A stretch of DNA of 64,000 nt from Bacteroidota bacterium (lineage in GTDB: Bacteria; Bacteroidota; Bacteroidia; AKYH767-A; OLB10), in NCBI GenBank assembly GCA_018268195.1, contig JAFDWZ010000035.1:30119-94118 (forward strand), given 5' to 3'. The position numbers and the translations under genes are program-made. The notes beneath the pieces were generated by a model. It was not told where the DNA came from, did no database searches, and saw only the letters and a program-made list of their open reading frames with translations. Positions 45,267 to 55,400 of the stretch are shown here, in pieces. How positions within the stretch are numbered: position 1 is the first letter of the stretch; every line of letters begins with the position of its first letter.

Positions 45267-46073
45267 TTAATTATCGTTTGTAACAAAATCAATTCCTAAC
45301 TCTGTATTTCCGGAGGAATTCATAATACCGCGTAACATAAATGTGTAGGCTTTACCTGCCTCAAGGTTTACATTATTTGCTGTAGCCATAGTAGCTCCCA
45401 CTTTCTTTACTTCAATATTATAATCACCTGAAGTCAAGGTGTTATAAGTTGGCGTCTGCAGAAAAGCTACATTTGAAATATTGGTAACAACTCCTGTTGA
45501 ATTATTAGTAAATGTAACATCAACCATACCTGCTGTATGAGAAGCGTTATAAAAACGTGCCTTTAATGAATCAGCTCCGGGTGTCACAAAATTATCTGTT
45601 ACAATTCGGCTAAATCCGGCATAAGATAGTGTAAGCACAGGGCGTTCCTTCACGGTATCCACAATAAAGCAAGTGTAGGTTTTTCCTACCTGTAACATAT
45701 AATTAGCCTGCTTATAAGAAGTGATCAGACCTGTTTCATTAGGGGTGTAAAAACTAGGCTCGTCACCTGAAGCAAGTGAATCCAAAATAGGAATCATATC
45801 CAGCATAAAATTACTTTCTGAAGACCCAACAACTACATCCGTATAGCCTGATTTTTCGGTGTAGCGAATAGAATCACCTACAACACTGTTATCATTAAAC
45901 CTTACAGAAATACCGGGTAAATCAGGTGCCACATGTATAAAACGCATTTTTGCATTTCCTTTTTGTTGAATATCCGATGCGGTAAAGTCTTTTGTGAGTT
46001 TGTCTTTTGTACATGATGCAAGTGCTAATACCATCGCACCGGCCATCATTGAAAGGAATTTAATGTTATTCAT
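45267..46073 (-). CDS. DUF4397 domain lipoprotein
   Basis: 268 residues. Lipoprotein signal MNNIKFLSMMAGAMVLALASC with acceptor Cys C21. Two DUF4397-type beta domains follow: MRFIHVAPDLPGISVRFND at about 43, with YTDVVVGSSESNFML, and a second, KARFYNASHTAGMVDVTF with YNTLTSGDYNIEVKK. Such proteins are common in Bacteroidota and Planctomycetes, are surface- or periplasm-located, and have no established function. It has its own terminator. Confidence 0.88.
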   Translation of the reverse strand: MNNIKFLSMMAGAMVLALASCTKDKLTKDFTASDIQQKGNAKMRFIHVAPDLPGISVRFNDNSVVGDSIRYTEKSGYTDVVVGSSESNFMLDMIPILDSLASGDEPSFYTPNETGLITSYKQANYMLQVGKTYTCFIVDTVKERPVLTLSYAGFSRIVTDNFVTPGADSLKARFYNASHTAGMVDVTFTNNSTGVVTNISNVAFLQTPTYNTLTSGDYNIEVKKVGATMATANNVNLEAGKAYTFMLRGIMNSSGNTELGIDFVTNDN

Positions 46074-46138
46074 ATTATTCTTTATACAGGTTAAAAGATA
46101 CTATGCGAAATACGCTATTTTTTTTGGAAAACAAAAAT

Positions 46139-46534
46139 TTATTTAATTGCTGATCGAATTTTAATGGCAATGAGTTCAAGCTCTTCACCGGTGAATCTCA
46201 ACTTAGGTTTGCCGAAGTTCATATCGTCCACATTGTTAATAGGAATGAGATGAATGTGAGCATGTGGCACTTCAAGCCCAATTACCGTCATGCCTATTCG
46301 CTTACATGGAACTGTGGTCCTCATGGCTGCTGCAATTTTTTTTGCAAAAGCCATCAACTCGGCCAGTTCACTGTCAGCTAAATCAAAAATATAGTCAACT
46401 TCACGTTTGGGGATCACCAAAACATGGCCTGTAGCCAAGGGATTGATATCTAAAAAAGCAAAACAATTATTTGTTTCTGCAATCTTATTGCAAGGAATTT
46501 CACCATTGATAATTCGTGTGAATATAGATGCCAT
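46139..46534 (-). CDS. HIT family nucleotide-binding hydrolase
   Basis: 131 residues, one histidine-triad domain with HAHIHLIPI (H91, H93, H95; the middle His of the active triad lies in this motif) and the N-terminal FTRIINGEIPCNKIAE and NPLATGHVLVIPK segments. HinT-like enzymes hydrolyse nucleoside phosphoramidates and acyl-adenylates. The start follows directly on the greA stop (no gap), so the two are one transcription unit. Confidence 0.94.
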   Translation of the reverse strand: MASIFTRIINGEIPCNKIAETNNCFAFLDINPLATGHVLVIPKREVDYIFDLADSELAELMAFAKKIAAAMRTTVPCKRIGMTVIGLEVPHAHIHLIPINNVDDMNFGKPKLRFTGEELELIAIKIRSAIK

Positions 46535-47005
46535 TTATCTTTCTATTGAAATAATTTCAAATGTCAATTTTCCGGAAGGAACAGTAATTTCAGCTGTTTC
46601 GCCTTTCTTTTTTCCCAATAAACCTTTACCTATAGGTGATGTTACTGATATTTTACCCGCTTTAAGGTCTGCTTCATTTTCAGCAACAAGTGTATAAGTC
46701 AACTCCTGTTTGTTGTTGAGATTACGGATTCTTATTTTTGATAAAATAGAAACTTTTGAAGTGTCAATTTTCGACTCATCCACAATGCGTGCACTGCTTA
46801 ACAATTCTTCCATTTTGCTGATTTTTAACTCCAGCATTCCTTGTGCATCCTTTGCTGCATCATATTCAGCATTTTCTGAAAGATCACCTTTATCTCTAGC
46901 TTCGGCTATTTGTTTAGATATGAGTGGTCGTTGTACTGTTTTAAGGTAATTCAGTTCTTCCTGAAGTTTTTTTAAACCTTCTTCTGTCAGATATGTAATT
47001 GCCAT
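46535..47005 (-). CDS. greA: Transcription elongation factor GreA
   Basis: 156 residues. N-terminal coiled-coil (LTEEGLKKLQEELNYLK, then QIAEARDKGDLSENAEYDAA with the acidic tip DLSENAEY that reaches the polymerase active site), and a C-terminal FKBP-like domain (VSILSKIRIRNLNNKQELTY, VTSPIGKGLLGKKKGETA). It stimulates cleavage of backtracked RNA by RNA polymerase. The length is exactly typical. It is first in the greA-HIT pair. Confidence 0.97.
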   Translation of the reverse strand: MAITYLTEEGLKKLQEELNYLKTVQRPLISKQIAEARDKGDLSENAEYDAAKDAQGMLELKISKMEELLSSARIVDESKIDTSKVSILSKIRIRNLNNKQELTYTLVAENEADLKAGKISVTSPIGKGLLGKKKGETAEITVPSGKLTFEIISIER

Positions 47006-47025
47006 AACTTGTTGGTATTAGTATA

Positions 47026-47058
47026 AAAAATTAAAGAAGGCCTTAAAAGGCCTCCTTT
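47026..47058 (-). terminator. Probable terminator of the PorV-like operon
   Basis: AAAG-A-AGGCC / GGCCT-C-CTTT forms a 9-bp stem with one mismatch (47033-47042 and 47049-47058) and a 6-nt loop; on the minus strand it is followed by a T-run (plus A tract 47025-47030). It lies between the stop of the PorV-like gene and greA. Confidence 0.55.
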
Positions 47059-47087
47059 CCGTTAATTTAAATTTAATCTTATTATAA

Positions 47088-48143
47088 TCAGAGTTTCAAC
47101 AGAACTCCGAAACTATGTGTACCATCAAAGGTATAAGTAGGACGATAAGAGTAATCCAGTCCGATAGACTTGCCACTTTTTCCTATTGGAGCTTCAACAG
47201 TTACCCCTGCACCAAAACCGCGATAAACATTAATACTTTGGTCCTTATTGGATCCATGACTCTCGAATGAATATCCGGCACGTAGCATAAACAATTTTTT
47301 AAATCCATACTCCAAGCCTACAGCTGTCTGGTCGCGCGAAAACGAATTAGATGTAAACGTAGCAGACATAGTTAGCCTGTGCATTTCCGCAAGTTTAAAG
47401 TCATAAGATCCTCCGATATTTACTAAAGAAGGCAATTCAAATCTTTCAGCGCGTTGTGATATAGTTAATGAAACATTGTCTGAAGTAAATCCTTTTGACG
47501 CCAATCCATCACCTTTGAATGTTAAAGGAGCACCCACGTTCTTCAGCGATATTCCAAAACGCAGGTTGTCTTTTTCTTTATTAAAACCTGTTACATATTG
47601 AATACCTGCATCGAATGCTAAACCTGATGCTCTTACATCGGCAACACTTTCAGAGATAACTTTAAGGGTTAAACCTCCGTAAATGCTATTAGAAAAAGCT
47701 TTGGCATAAGATAAACCTACGTTAAGAAACTGTGGTTTATAAGTACCAATTCCACCTTCCGGCAAATCCGGTGTTGTCACTTCAATATTACCAAAATCCA
47801 TAGACATGATACCAAGGGTTATTGCACCTGATTCGCCTACATGTTGTGATATTCCGAATGAATTTATATTAATGCCTGTTCCTTTAAGCCAAGTAGTGTG
47901 ACAGAATCCAACTTCTGTCTTTCTTGTGAATGCAGTGCCGGCTACGTTGAGATACTGAGCTTCCATTCCTCTTACTGTGGATGTATTACTGTTCATCCAC
48001 CCTGCACTACGAGTCCATGGGTTAATAATTAACTCATTGGCACCGGACTGACCCACACGATCTTCATTACCTGCCCATGACTGAACAGAAAAGAGTGTTG
48101 CTACTGCAATTGCTGATATGCTGATTTTATTTATCATATTCAT
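47088..48143 (-). CDS. PorV/PorQ family outer-membrane barrel
   Basis: 351 residues with a signal peptide (ISISAIAVATLFSVQSWAG). The mature start (ANELIINPWTRSAGW, then GMEAQYLNVAGTAFTRKTE) is the usual opening of PorV/PorQ family (FadL-like) proteins, followed by a series of amphipathic strands and a C-terminal FGVLLKL. PorV shuttles T9SS cargo to the attachment machinery in Porphyromonas; this paralogue is shorter and sits next to a TonB-dependent receptor and a large secreted protein. It could be a cargo-dedicated PorV-like shuttle. It is the last gene of a three-gene block, 23 bp after the 1399-residue gene. Confidence 0.85.
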   Translation of the reverse strand: MNMINKISISAIAVATLFSVQSWAGNEDRVGQSGANELIINPWTRSAGWMNSNTSTVRGMEAQYLNVAGTAFTRKTEVGFCHTTWLKGTGININSFGISQHVGESGAITLGIMSMDFGNIEVTTPDLPEGGIGTYKPQFLNVGLSYAKAFSNSIYGGLTLKVISESVADVRASGLAFDAGIQYVTGFNKEKDNLRFGISLKNVGAPLTFKGDGLASKGFTSDNVSLTISQRAERFELPSLVNIGGSYDFKLAEMHRLTMSATFTSNSFSRDQTAVGLEYGFKKLFMLRAGYSFESHGSNKDQSINVYRGFGAGVTVEAPIGKSGKSIGLDYSYRPTYTFDGTHSFGVLLKL

Positions 48144-48166
48144 TTTAATTTAGTTCAGGATTTTGA

Positions 48167-51100
48167 TTAGTAACTATCTAAACTTATTGGACGCATTACA
48201 CCAAACCATTTCAACGTGCGCTCGCCCAAACCGGGAGCTTGAACATGGATGAGATACACACCGCTGCTGATTGGAACATTTGCATTATTTTTCATATCCC
48301 AATCTATGGAAGTATCGTAGTTTCCACTTCCTGCTTCAGTACCTTGGCTCAGACCTACTTGCTCACCTGTTATTGTTGGTGCAGCATCTCGTTTATATCT
48401 TCTCACCAGAATTCCATTCATGGTGTAGATGGAGACTGTACACTTAGCAGGCAAGTTGGTAATTTTCACCCACATGAGGTTGGTGTTTTTATCGTAGCTG
48501 GAATAAGCGTAATATGGGTTTGGAACCACATTAATACTGCTCAGTGCATTTTTAGCTACGTCCTTATTATCGAATGTAGGAGCTACATTATCACCTGACA
48601 TGAAATTATAATATGGATTTGCTCCATTTTTTGTAGGTGCCAAAACAACTCCTCCGGCTGATGTAATTGATGGATCAGGGAATGTATTCTGATCGGTTGG
48701 AATGGTGATAGTTTGTCCTGGTGAATAAGTAATAGCATTGTTATTGAACGCTGCTGTTAAGGTTCCGTTTACGATATAATATGTTTCTCCTCTGTTAAGT
48801 GGTGAACCTGTACCGGTGTGATTGATGTACGTGTTTGCATCAAAGTTGGTATTGAAAACACGATATTGACGGGCTACACGCAAACGTACTTTAGCATCAT
48901 TATCCAGAAGTGTTTTACCTTCTGCTAACAATGGAATGCTGGTCCAAATAATATTTGCCAGTGCATCTCTTCTTTCAGTTGCTGTGGTGCTTTTTATTAA
49001 CGTATTGAATTTTTGACAAGCATCATAAACTCCAATATCACGTGCACCTTGTGTGTTTCTTGCACCAAATATCCAAATGTAATGCATTCCTCCAAAAATC
49101 GGATTGCCATTAGCATCAGATACCGTTGATGTAGGATTCCATTTCATATCCTGACTGTTCTGGTCAGTAAATACTGAATTTTCTCCATAAGCTATATTAA
49201 GACGCTCACCGGTTTCAATATTTACGGCATAACCTGGGAACCAACCCATACCTTCGTTATCAATATAGTTAGGATCGTTAGGGTCGGTACTTACAGATCC
49301 GCCAGGGTTATTAGAACCATCTTTATTAATTGACGCAGATCTGCGTTTTTGAAATCTTGGCGCATTTCCAATAGTTGCACTAACAGGTTGCCCCATCTCA
49401 AGAACGACAGCACGTGTCCATTTAGATTTATCGCTGGTGAATACAACATCCACACTTACAATCCCTTGTGGGCCGCTGAGTTTTAACTGATTATCCTGAT
49501 TTACAGAAGAACGAGGTCCGAATTGTGCATCTGTTTTGTTTGCCAATTTATAGGGAGCCCATGTTCCTCCTATAAGGCCTTCGTAAACCTGATTAGGGTC
49601 AGCGCCTCCAATATCATTAGGACCTGTACCACTCCTTATCCAATCTCTTGCATCAGGAGGAGTAGTATCACGATCGGCAACTCCCGTCAACCATGCTGCG
49701 TCCGGATTACTAAAGGTAAGGCTTTGATCTAGCAATCCATTCTTAATGGCACCAGTTTCACCTGCTTCAATTACCGAATTACTGATATCAGCTGTAAGAC
49801 CCCACTCATAAACCTTATTCACATCATTAAGGTCGCGGGTTTGTATAATCTGACTGTTTGGTTGCGATATTGCATAAGTTGCTGTGTCAACTGAATTTGT
49901 TTCCGTTTCCTTCACATTCCAGTAACTGTCTTGTGAAACTCCGTTGAGTTTAATTTCAAAATGTCCATGTTTAGCATACAATGGGTCATAAACGGTAACA
50001 TTCAATGGCCCTTTACCCATTTCATAAACTGGATTTGCTACTACATAAGGAGGATTCAATGCTTGTTGAATTGATTCATCTTTCATATCAAGCAACAGTC
50101 CACCATTACCAGAACCTTCAATTCTTGTAACTTCCACTCCGTCACCAATTTCTGAATTGAAAGCTAATCCGCTATATTCAACAGCAGGGTCATGTGGAAT
50201 TGCAGACATCACTTTAATGTTGTTTCTTCCAACTTTCATTGGTTTTTGTTGCGTAAAGTTTGATGTATTTGGCACAATGTATTCAAATGGCTTGAAGTTA
50301 TTATAAGCATAACTTACTACCACGAAGTAGTACGATTTGTGATTTACTAATGGCTTATTGGTGAAGGCATCATTCTCAATCACAAAACTGTGTTTCAATC
50401 CACTGTTTGCTCCCTGAAATTGTGACGAACTAAACGCCACAGTTAAGGGGCGATAACCCGGCAAATCGGGTGCCCAATAATAATTAGTGAGTGCTTCAAC
50501 AGAATCTTTAAGGTCAACCTGTTTGATTAACTTATATTTATCACTCGACATTACGTTAGTAGAAGTAGTTTTTGAAGGGTCGAAAATATCAGCAGTATTT
50601 ACATTTGCATCTTTCACCTGAAAAATAAGATAACCCTGGAATTTGAACTTACGCAGTTCTTCATCAGGCTGCACTAAGGTTGGGATAGAAGGATCTAATT
50701 GCGAATATTTTTCTATCCTCTCATTATTGAAATTCTTTAATGACAAGATGATTTTATTACTTAATTCAGTAATCTGAACATCCGGTGCATCCGGGCCATC
50801 CAAAGTTTTAAAACAAGCATCAAACAAGCTTTGAGCTTTGTTATCGCTCAATTTTAATAAATCAACAGATGCCAATGGGCCACCACTTGTAGTACGTGCC
50901 CATACCATACCAACAGTAATATAATTCACTGCTCCTGCCTGTAAAGTAAATTTTCCTGCCGATTGTAAAAAACGTCTGTCGTAGGGAGGGTTATTTGCAG
51001 TAGCTTCAGTCCAGTTACTTCCGGGGAAAGCAGGATCTGTTGTTCCGGGGAACATATAATTAGTTGGAGGATTTGCAGCCGTTGGAGGAGTTTGACCTTT

Positions 51101-52366
51101 TTGTCCGTCACGTGACCAACGAATTCCGTTTTTCCAGCTTCCTGTCAGGTATTGATAATAGTCGTCAAATGTCTGTGGATTACCGTAATCAGTAAAGTCG
51201 TTGTTATAATAACAAAACTGACTCATAATAATTTGCTCTCCGGGTTCGTCAATGACACCGTCCATATCGTTATCAATACCGTCATTAGGGTCGGCAAGCG
51301 GGCCTTGGAAAAAGTCAGCACCAACTGCAGGAGGGTTCAAACCATATCCATCTACTGTACCACTTCCGTCATCAGGATCGCCATTATAGCAATAACCTAA
51401 TCCTAATCCTACATCGCAACCAACATAATCATCAAAAGCATCGCCCAAATCAGGGTCAACCCACCATCCAAAGTAAGTACTATCAAAGGCTATATTACTA
51501 CGGTTAATGACTTTGTATTTGTAGAACGTCATGTTATTAATTTCATCATCGGTATTGAAAGCGAAAGCCTGAGCATGAAACTCCAATCCGATAGCAGCAC
51601 TATTGGTTTCTTTTTTCACGTTTCCGATATCGTTAAATATCCACCACAAAGTCTGATCACCAAAAATATAGTCATCACAGCTTAATTTATTCGGATCATT
51701 GGGATCCGGAGCATAATCACCCTGTAATAAATAACGAGGATAATCACCACTGTCAGGAATATATAAACCATCACCGTTTACATCTTCAAAAGGTGCCAGC
51801 ATTGGCAATTCGCCTCTTGATACATCGCCATTTCCGGGCCATTCTCTTATATCACGAGTAGGTACACCTGTTGAAATAAAATCACGTACCTGCTGCTTGG
51901 TTACCGACCACAATCTGTCATACTGATTACAAATTGCAACATCAGTAGTCATATTTCCGCCTTGTACACCAATCGGGCCTGTGAAGAAGTCATTGGCGTC
52001 CTGCTGACGATAAGTTTGACCGGCAACTTTAAGGTTACCTGTAGCATCATAACCACCAATCCATACTGAGCCGGCAAACAGCGATGTTTTACCGGTACCT
52101 TTTGGCACTTCGTATTGGGCAGCTTGTGCAGATTCAGAAAGATTCCACCACATGTCACCGGCAGAAAAAATTCTTGCCCGTACATTATTAATTTGCAAAT
52201 CGGTTTGTGCTGAGGGCTCATTACAGGGAGCCGTTATTCTCAATGTGGCATTATTGATAACATTGGTTGTATTTTTCGGTTTCTGACCTATGTTTTCTCT
52301 GGCCATTACTGTACCAGAAGCAATAGTAAGAGCCAGAAAGGCGGATAAATAATTCTTATTAACCAT
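48167..52366 (-). CDS. Large secreted protein with calcium-loop motifs, function unknown
   Basis: 1399 residues with a signal peptide (YLSAFLALTIASGTVMA). The mature sequence is beta-rich with many Asp/Asn/Gly turns: EF-hand-like loops DVNGDGLYIPDSGD (195-208) and DNDMDGVIDE (365-374), and Pro-Asn-Asp runs (PDPNDPN, DPNDPNYID). The C-terminus has a FlgD/T9SS-like shape (INVVPNPYYAYSSYD, VSIYTMNGILVRRYKR, SSGVYLIHVQAP), but the usual short end is replaced by LKWFGVMRPISLDSY, so the sorting signal is atypical. No catalytic motif is recognised. It lies between a TonB-dependent receptor (39 bp upstream) and a PorV-like barrel (23 bp downstream), implying a shared surface machine. Homologues in the same three-gene setting are common in Bacteroidota. 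Confidence 0.8.
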   Translation of the reverse strand: MVNKNYLSAFLALTIASGTVMARENIGQKPKNTTNVINNATLRITAPCNEPSAQTDLQINNVRARIFSAGDMWWNLSESAQAAQYEVPKGTGKTSLFAGSVWIGGYDATGNLKVAGQTYRQQDANDFFTGPIGVQGGNMTTDVAICNQYDRLWSVTKQQVRDFISTGVPTRDIREWPGNGDVSRGELPMLAPFEDVNGDGLYIPDSGDYPRYLLQGDYAPDPNDPNKLSCDDYIFGDQTLWWIFNDIGNVKKETNSAAIGLEFHAQAFAFNTDDEINNMTFYKYKVINRSNIAFDSTYFGWWVDPDLGDAFDDYVGCDVGLGLGYCYNGDPDDGSGTVDGYGLNPPAVGADFFQGPLADPNDGIDNDMDGVIDEPGEQIIMSQFCYYNNDFTDYGNPQTFDDYYQYLTGSWKNGIRWSRDGQKGQTPPTAANPPTNYMFPGTTDPAFPGSNWTEATANNPPYDRRFLQSAGKFTLQAGAVNYITVGMVWARTTSGGPLASVDLLKLSDNKAQSLFDACFKTLDGPDAPDVQITELSNKIILSLKNFNNERIEKYSQLDPSIPTLVQPDEELRKFKFQGYLIFQVKDANVNTADIFDPSKTTSTNVMSSDKYKLIKQVDLKDSVEALTNYYWAPDLPGYRPLTVAFSSSQFQGANSGLKHSFVIENDAFTNKPLVNHKSYYFVVVSYAYNNFKPFEYIVPNTSNFTQQKPMKVGRNNIKVMSAIPHDPAVEYSGLAFNSEIGDGVEVTRIEGSGNGGLLLDMKDESIQQALNPPYVVANPVYEMGKGPLNVTVYDPLYAKHGHFEIKLNGVSQDSYWNVKETETNSVDTATYAISQPNSQIIQTRDLNDVNKVYEWGLTADISNSVIEAGETGAIKNGLLDQSLTFSNPDAAWLTGVADRDTTPPDARDWIRSGTGPNDIGGADPNQVYEGLIGGTWAPYKLANKTDAQFGPRSSVNQDNQLKLSGPQGIVSVDVVFTSDKSKWTRAVVLEMGQPVSATIGNAPRFQKRRSASINKDGSNNPGGSVSTDPNDPNYIDNEGMGWFPGYAVNIETGERLNIAYGENSVFTDQNSQDMKWNPTSTVSDANGNPIFGGMHYIWIFGARNTQGARDIGVYDACQKFNTLIKSTTATERRDALANIIWTSIPLLAEGKTLLDNDAKVRLRVARQYRVFNTNFDANTYINHTGTGSPLNRGETYYIVNGTLTAAFNNNAITYSPGQTITIPTDQNTFPDPSITSAGGVVLAPTKNGANPYYNFMSGDNVAPTFDNKDVAKNALSSINVVPNPYYAYSSYDKNTNLMWVKITNLPAKCTVSIYTMNGILVRRYKRDAAPTITGEQVGLSQGTEAGSGNYDTSIDWDMKNNANVPISSGVYLIHVQAPGLGERTLKWFGVMRPISLDSY

Positions 52367-52405
52367 TTGTGCTATTTTTTTTATAAAAAATTACTCTTTT
52401 ACTTT

Positions 52406-55400
52406 TTAGAAATTAAATGATAAACCAACGCGGATTGTTCTTGGACGTGAATAGTTATCAGGATTATTGACTTTGATGCTATATAGATCTGAAAATGCCT
52501 GAGCATCTCTACCTGAAGCCTGAATATTTGCCAGGTAATCTCTACCCAAATTTGAGCCCAGATAACCATCATCATCAGGATTTCCGGTATAACGGTAAAC
52601 GCTGATAATATTTTTCTGATTCAATAGATTTTGAACCTGTACGTAAACATTCAGATAATATTTCGCCTTCTGATCTTTAAAGTTGAGAGCAAAATCTTTG
52701 TCCACTTTCAAATCAAAACGGCTGTTCCAAGGTAAGCGAGCGGAGTTGATATCACCTTTAACTTTTGAAGTTCCCAGTGTCTGAACACCAATGTTATTTC
52801 CTTCAGATGTTGGAAGATATTGTTTGGTATAAGGTGTACCTGAACCTGCTCTGAATTCGAGTCGGGCGCCTGTGTTGGCAAAAATTTGTTTGCCAAAAAG
52901 AACAGGACCGTTATAATTCTTTCCATCCTGATAACGATAATCAAAAGAGAGCAACAAGTTATGTCTTTGGTCAAAATCAAGAGGTTGAATTACTCTAAGA
53001 TTAGGCTGTCCGGTATCCAACAAGTCGCTGGCAGAAGATGCATTAGAGCCGGTTCCATCAGCATACTGAAGCGTATAGCTTGCACTCAGTTTAATATTTC
53101 CTGTTCTTCTCATATCATAACCCAATGTGAGTCCTTTTACAGTACCGAAGTCAATATTGTCATAAGTCGAATAACCGGTACCAGGATAAGAGAAGTAGAT
53201 AGCGCGTAACTGCAGAAGTTGTTTCAACTCTCTGTAAAATGCTGAAATAGTTAATACAGAACTGCGACTAAGAATCTGACGGAAACCTAATTCGTAGTTG
53301 ATGCTTTTCTCAGGTTTAAGAGAAGGGTTCGCAATGGTTACTCCTTGTTCAAATGAATAATAAGACCATGGATCAATTCTTAAAGCTGCCGGAGGGCGTT
53401 GTGTAAGGATGGAGTAGTTTGCAAAAAACTGTGCCTGATCGTTGATATCGAACTGGAACGCAACCCTTGGCATAAAGGTAATCTGAGGATCATAATCTTT
53501 AAAAGTTTTACTTGCGTCATAATTTCCGCTCTTAATATCATCATCTTTATTCACAAGCATTGGCAACACGCGTGCAGAAGAACTTTGTCTTTCAAGAATA
53601 CGTGGGTCGGTTAATTCTGTTCCGTTTTTGTCAAACCAACGGTCACCGCTTCTGTAGCCTAAAATGTCATTTGCTGTCATTGAATTTTTGTCAATGCTCA
53701 GATCAGAAACATAAACTACATAATCAGATCCGATATTTTCTGGACGATTAATATTCAACTCACCTGCAGTATATGCCTGATACAACAAATACTTATCTTT
53801 CATTACTCGTTGATTGGCATCAAAACGATCAACACGTAAACCTACGTTAAATATAAGGTCGTTGATAGCAAAATTATCCTGAATATATCCTGCCATATAA
53901 ATAGGCTGAAATGCAGGAACATTTCTCTGATAATTTCCATTCTGATCTTTTCTGAAGAAATTATCAAAAGTTGCAGAAGGGCTTAACACTTTCTGCTTAT
54001 TTCCTTTGTAATCGTATCCATAATATGTATAACCAAGAGTACCTGAAAGTGCCAGTTCGTCTGCATTAAACATCGACAAGCTGAAGTTAGATGGGTCGTA
54101 GTTGAAGATATCTACATAATCTGTGTTGGACAGTCCCAGTTTCTTTCTTACATTTTCATAAAATCCAACTGTTCCTGCATCGTTTTTATATGTATTTGGA
54201 TGATAAATGGTATCATTTATAACATAAGATCCAGCTTCAGGGTTAGCTTCTGTTAACCAGAAATTGGATAGGTTATACATAGCTGTCCACAATCCTGTCG
54301 GAGTGATATAAAACTGACGATCTACTCTTTGCTCGTATTCAAAACCGAGTGAAATTGCGTGATTTTTTATATCAGCAGAAAAAGTTGCTGATGCACGGTA
54401 TTGATCATTGTCAACAAAATTATAACCGTCAATGGTTCTTCCTGTGTTGTACCACATACTGTACACTGTACCCGCACGCTGACCGTTTATCAAACCTCCT
54501 CCTGCACGAATTACAAACGGATTGCTGTAATATGGTGTGTTGGTAAACTGACTGGTATTGCCTGTCTGATAATATTCGTCCACATGAGCAGCATAATTAT
54601 TATCAAAAAATGATAAATACTGGTTGGTATAAGCTTCTGTGTTAAGATTGTTTCCACTCGGACTGAAAAGAGTTAAATATGGAAGATATCCCAATAATTC
54701 ATTATCACCTTGTGTAAATACCGGTCTTCTGAGTGTATTAAAACGTCCCCAATATCCATAGTCAAATAATTTATCCTTGTGTGTATTGGACTGTACCAAC
54801 TCAAATGATTTGGTATAATCGAACTGAATACTATAATAAATATTTTTCAATAACGATTTATTGTTGGATTCCTTAGTATCGGTATTAAAACGTTGTGTAA
54901 AACGTACATAACCACGATAGGTATTAGCTATGTGATTGCTGTAATTTTTATCATTATATAATGAATAAGCATAAGTGTAATCCATATAATCTCTGTGGTT
55001 ATAAGTTCCTCCCACTTTAATATTAAAATTGGTTGATGGTTGAAAATCGAGATTACCACTTAGTTTGTATTCACCTGATTTAGTGTTTGGTTTATATTTC
55101 AGGTTTTCAATATCAGATTTATGTATAAATTCTGCTCTTTTTTGTGTACCTTGAATAACTCCGTTTACGAAATTTGGTTGCAATGGATTTTTTTCAAGAT
55201 CTTCCAAAACACTTCCTTTAACTCTGTTAATCCCTATTGCTGACGGGTCGGGATCTTTCATCCACTCACCTTCAGCTGAAAGAAAGAATCCGACCATAGG
55301 AGATTTATTACCTTCTTTATCTTTCTTGCTGTATATAGGTCCGGACACATTAGCACTTGCCAGATTATAACCATACCGATCGGTAAGTTCTGAAGTAGCC

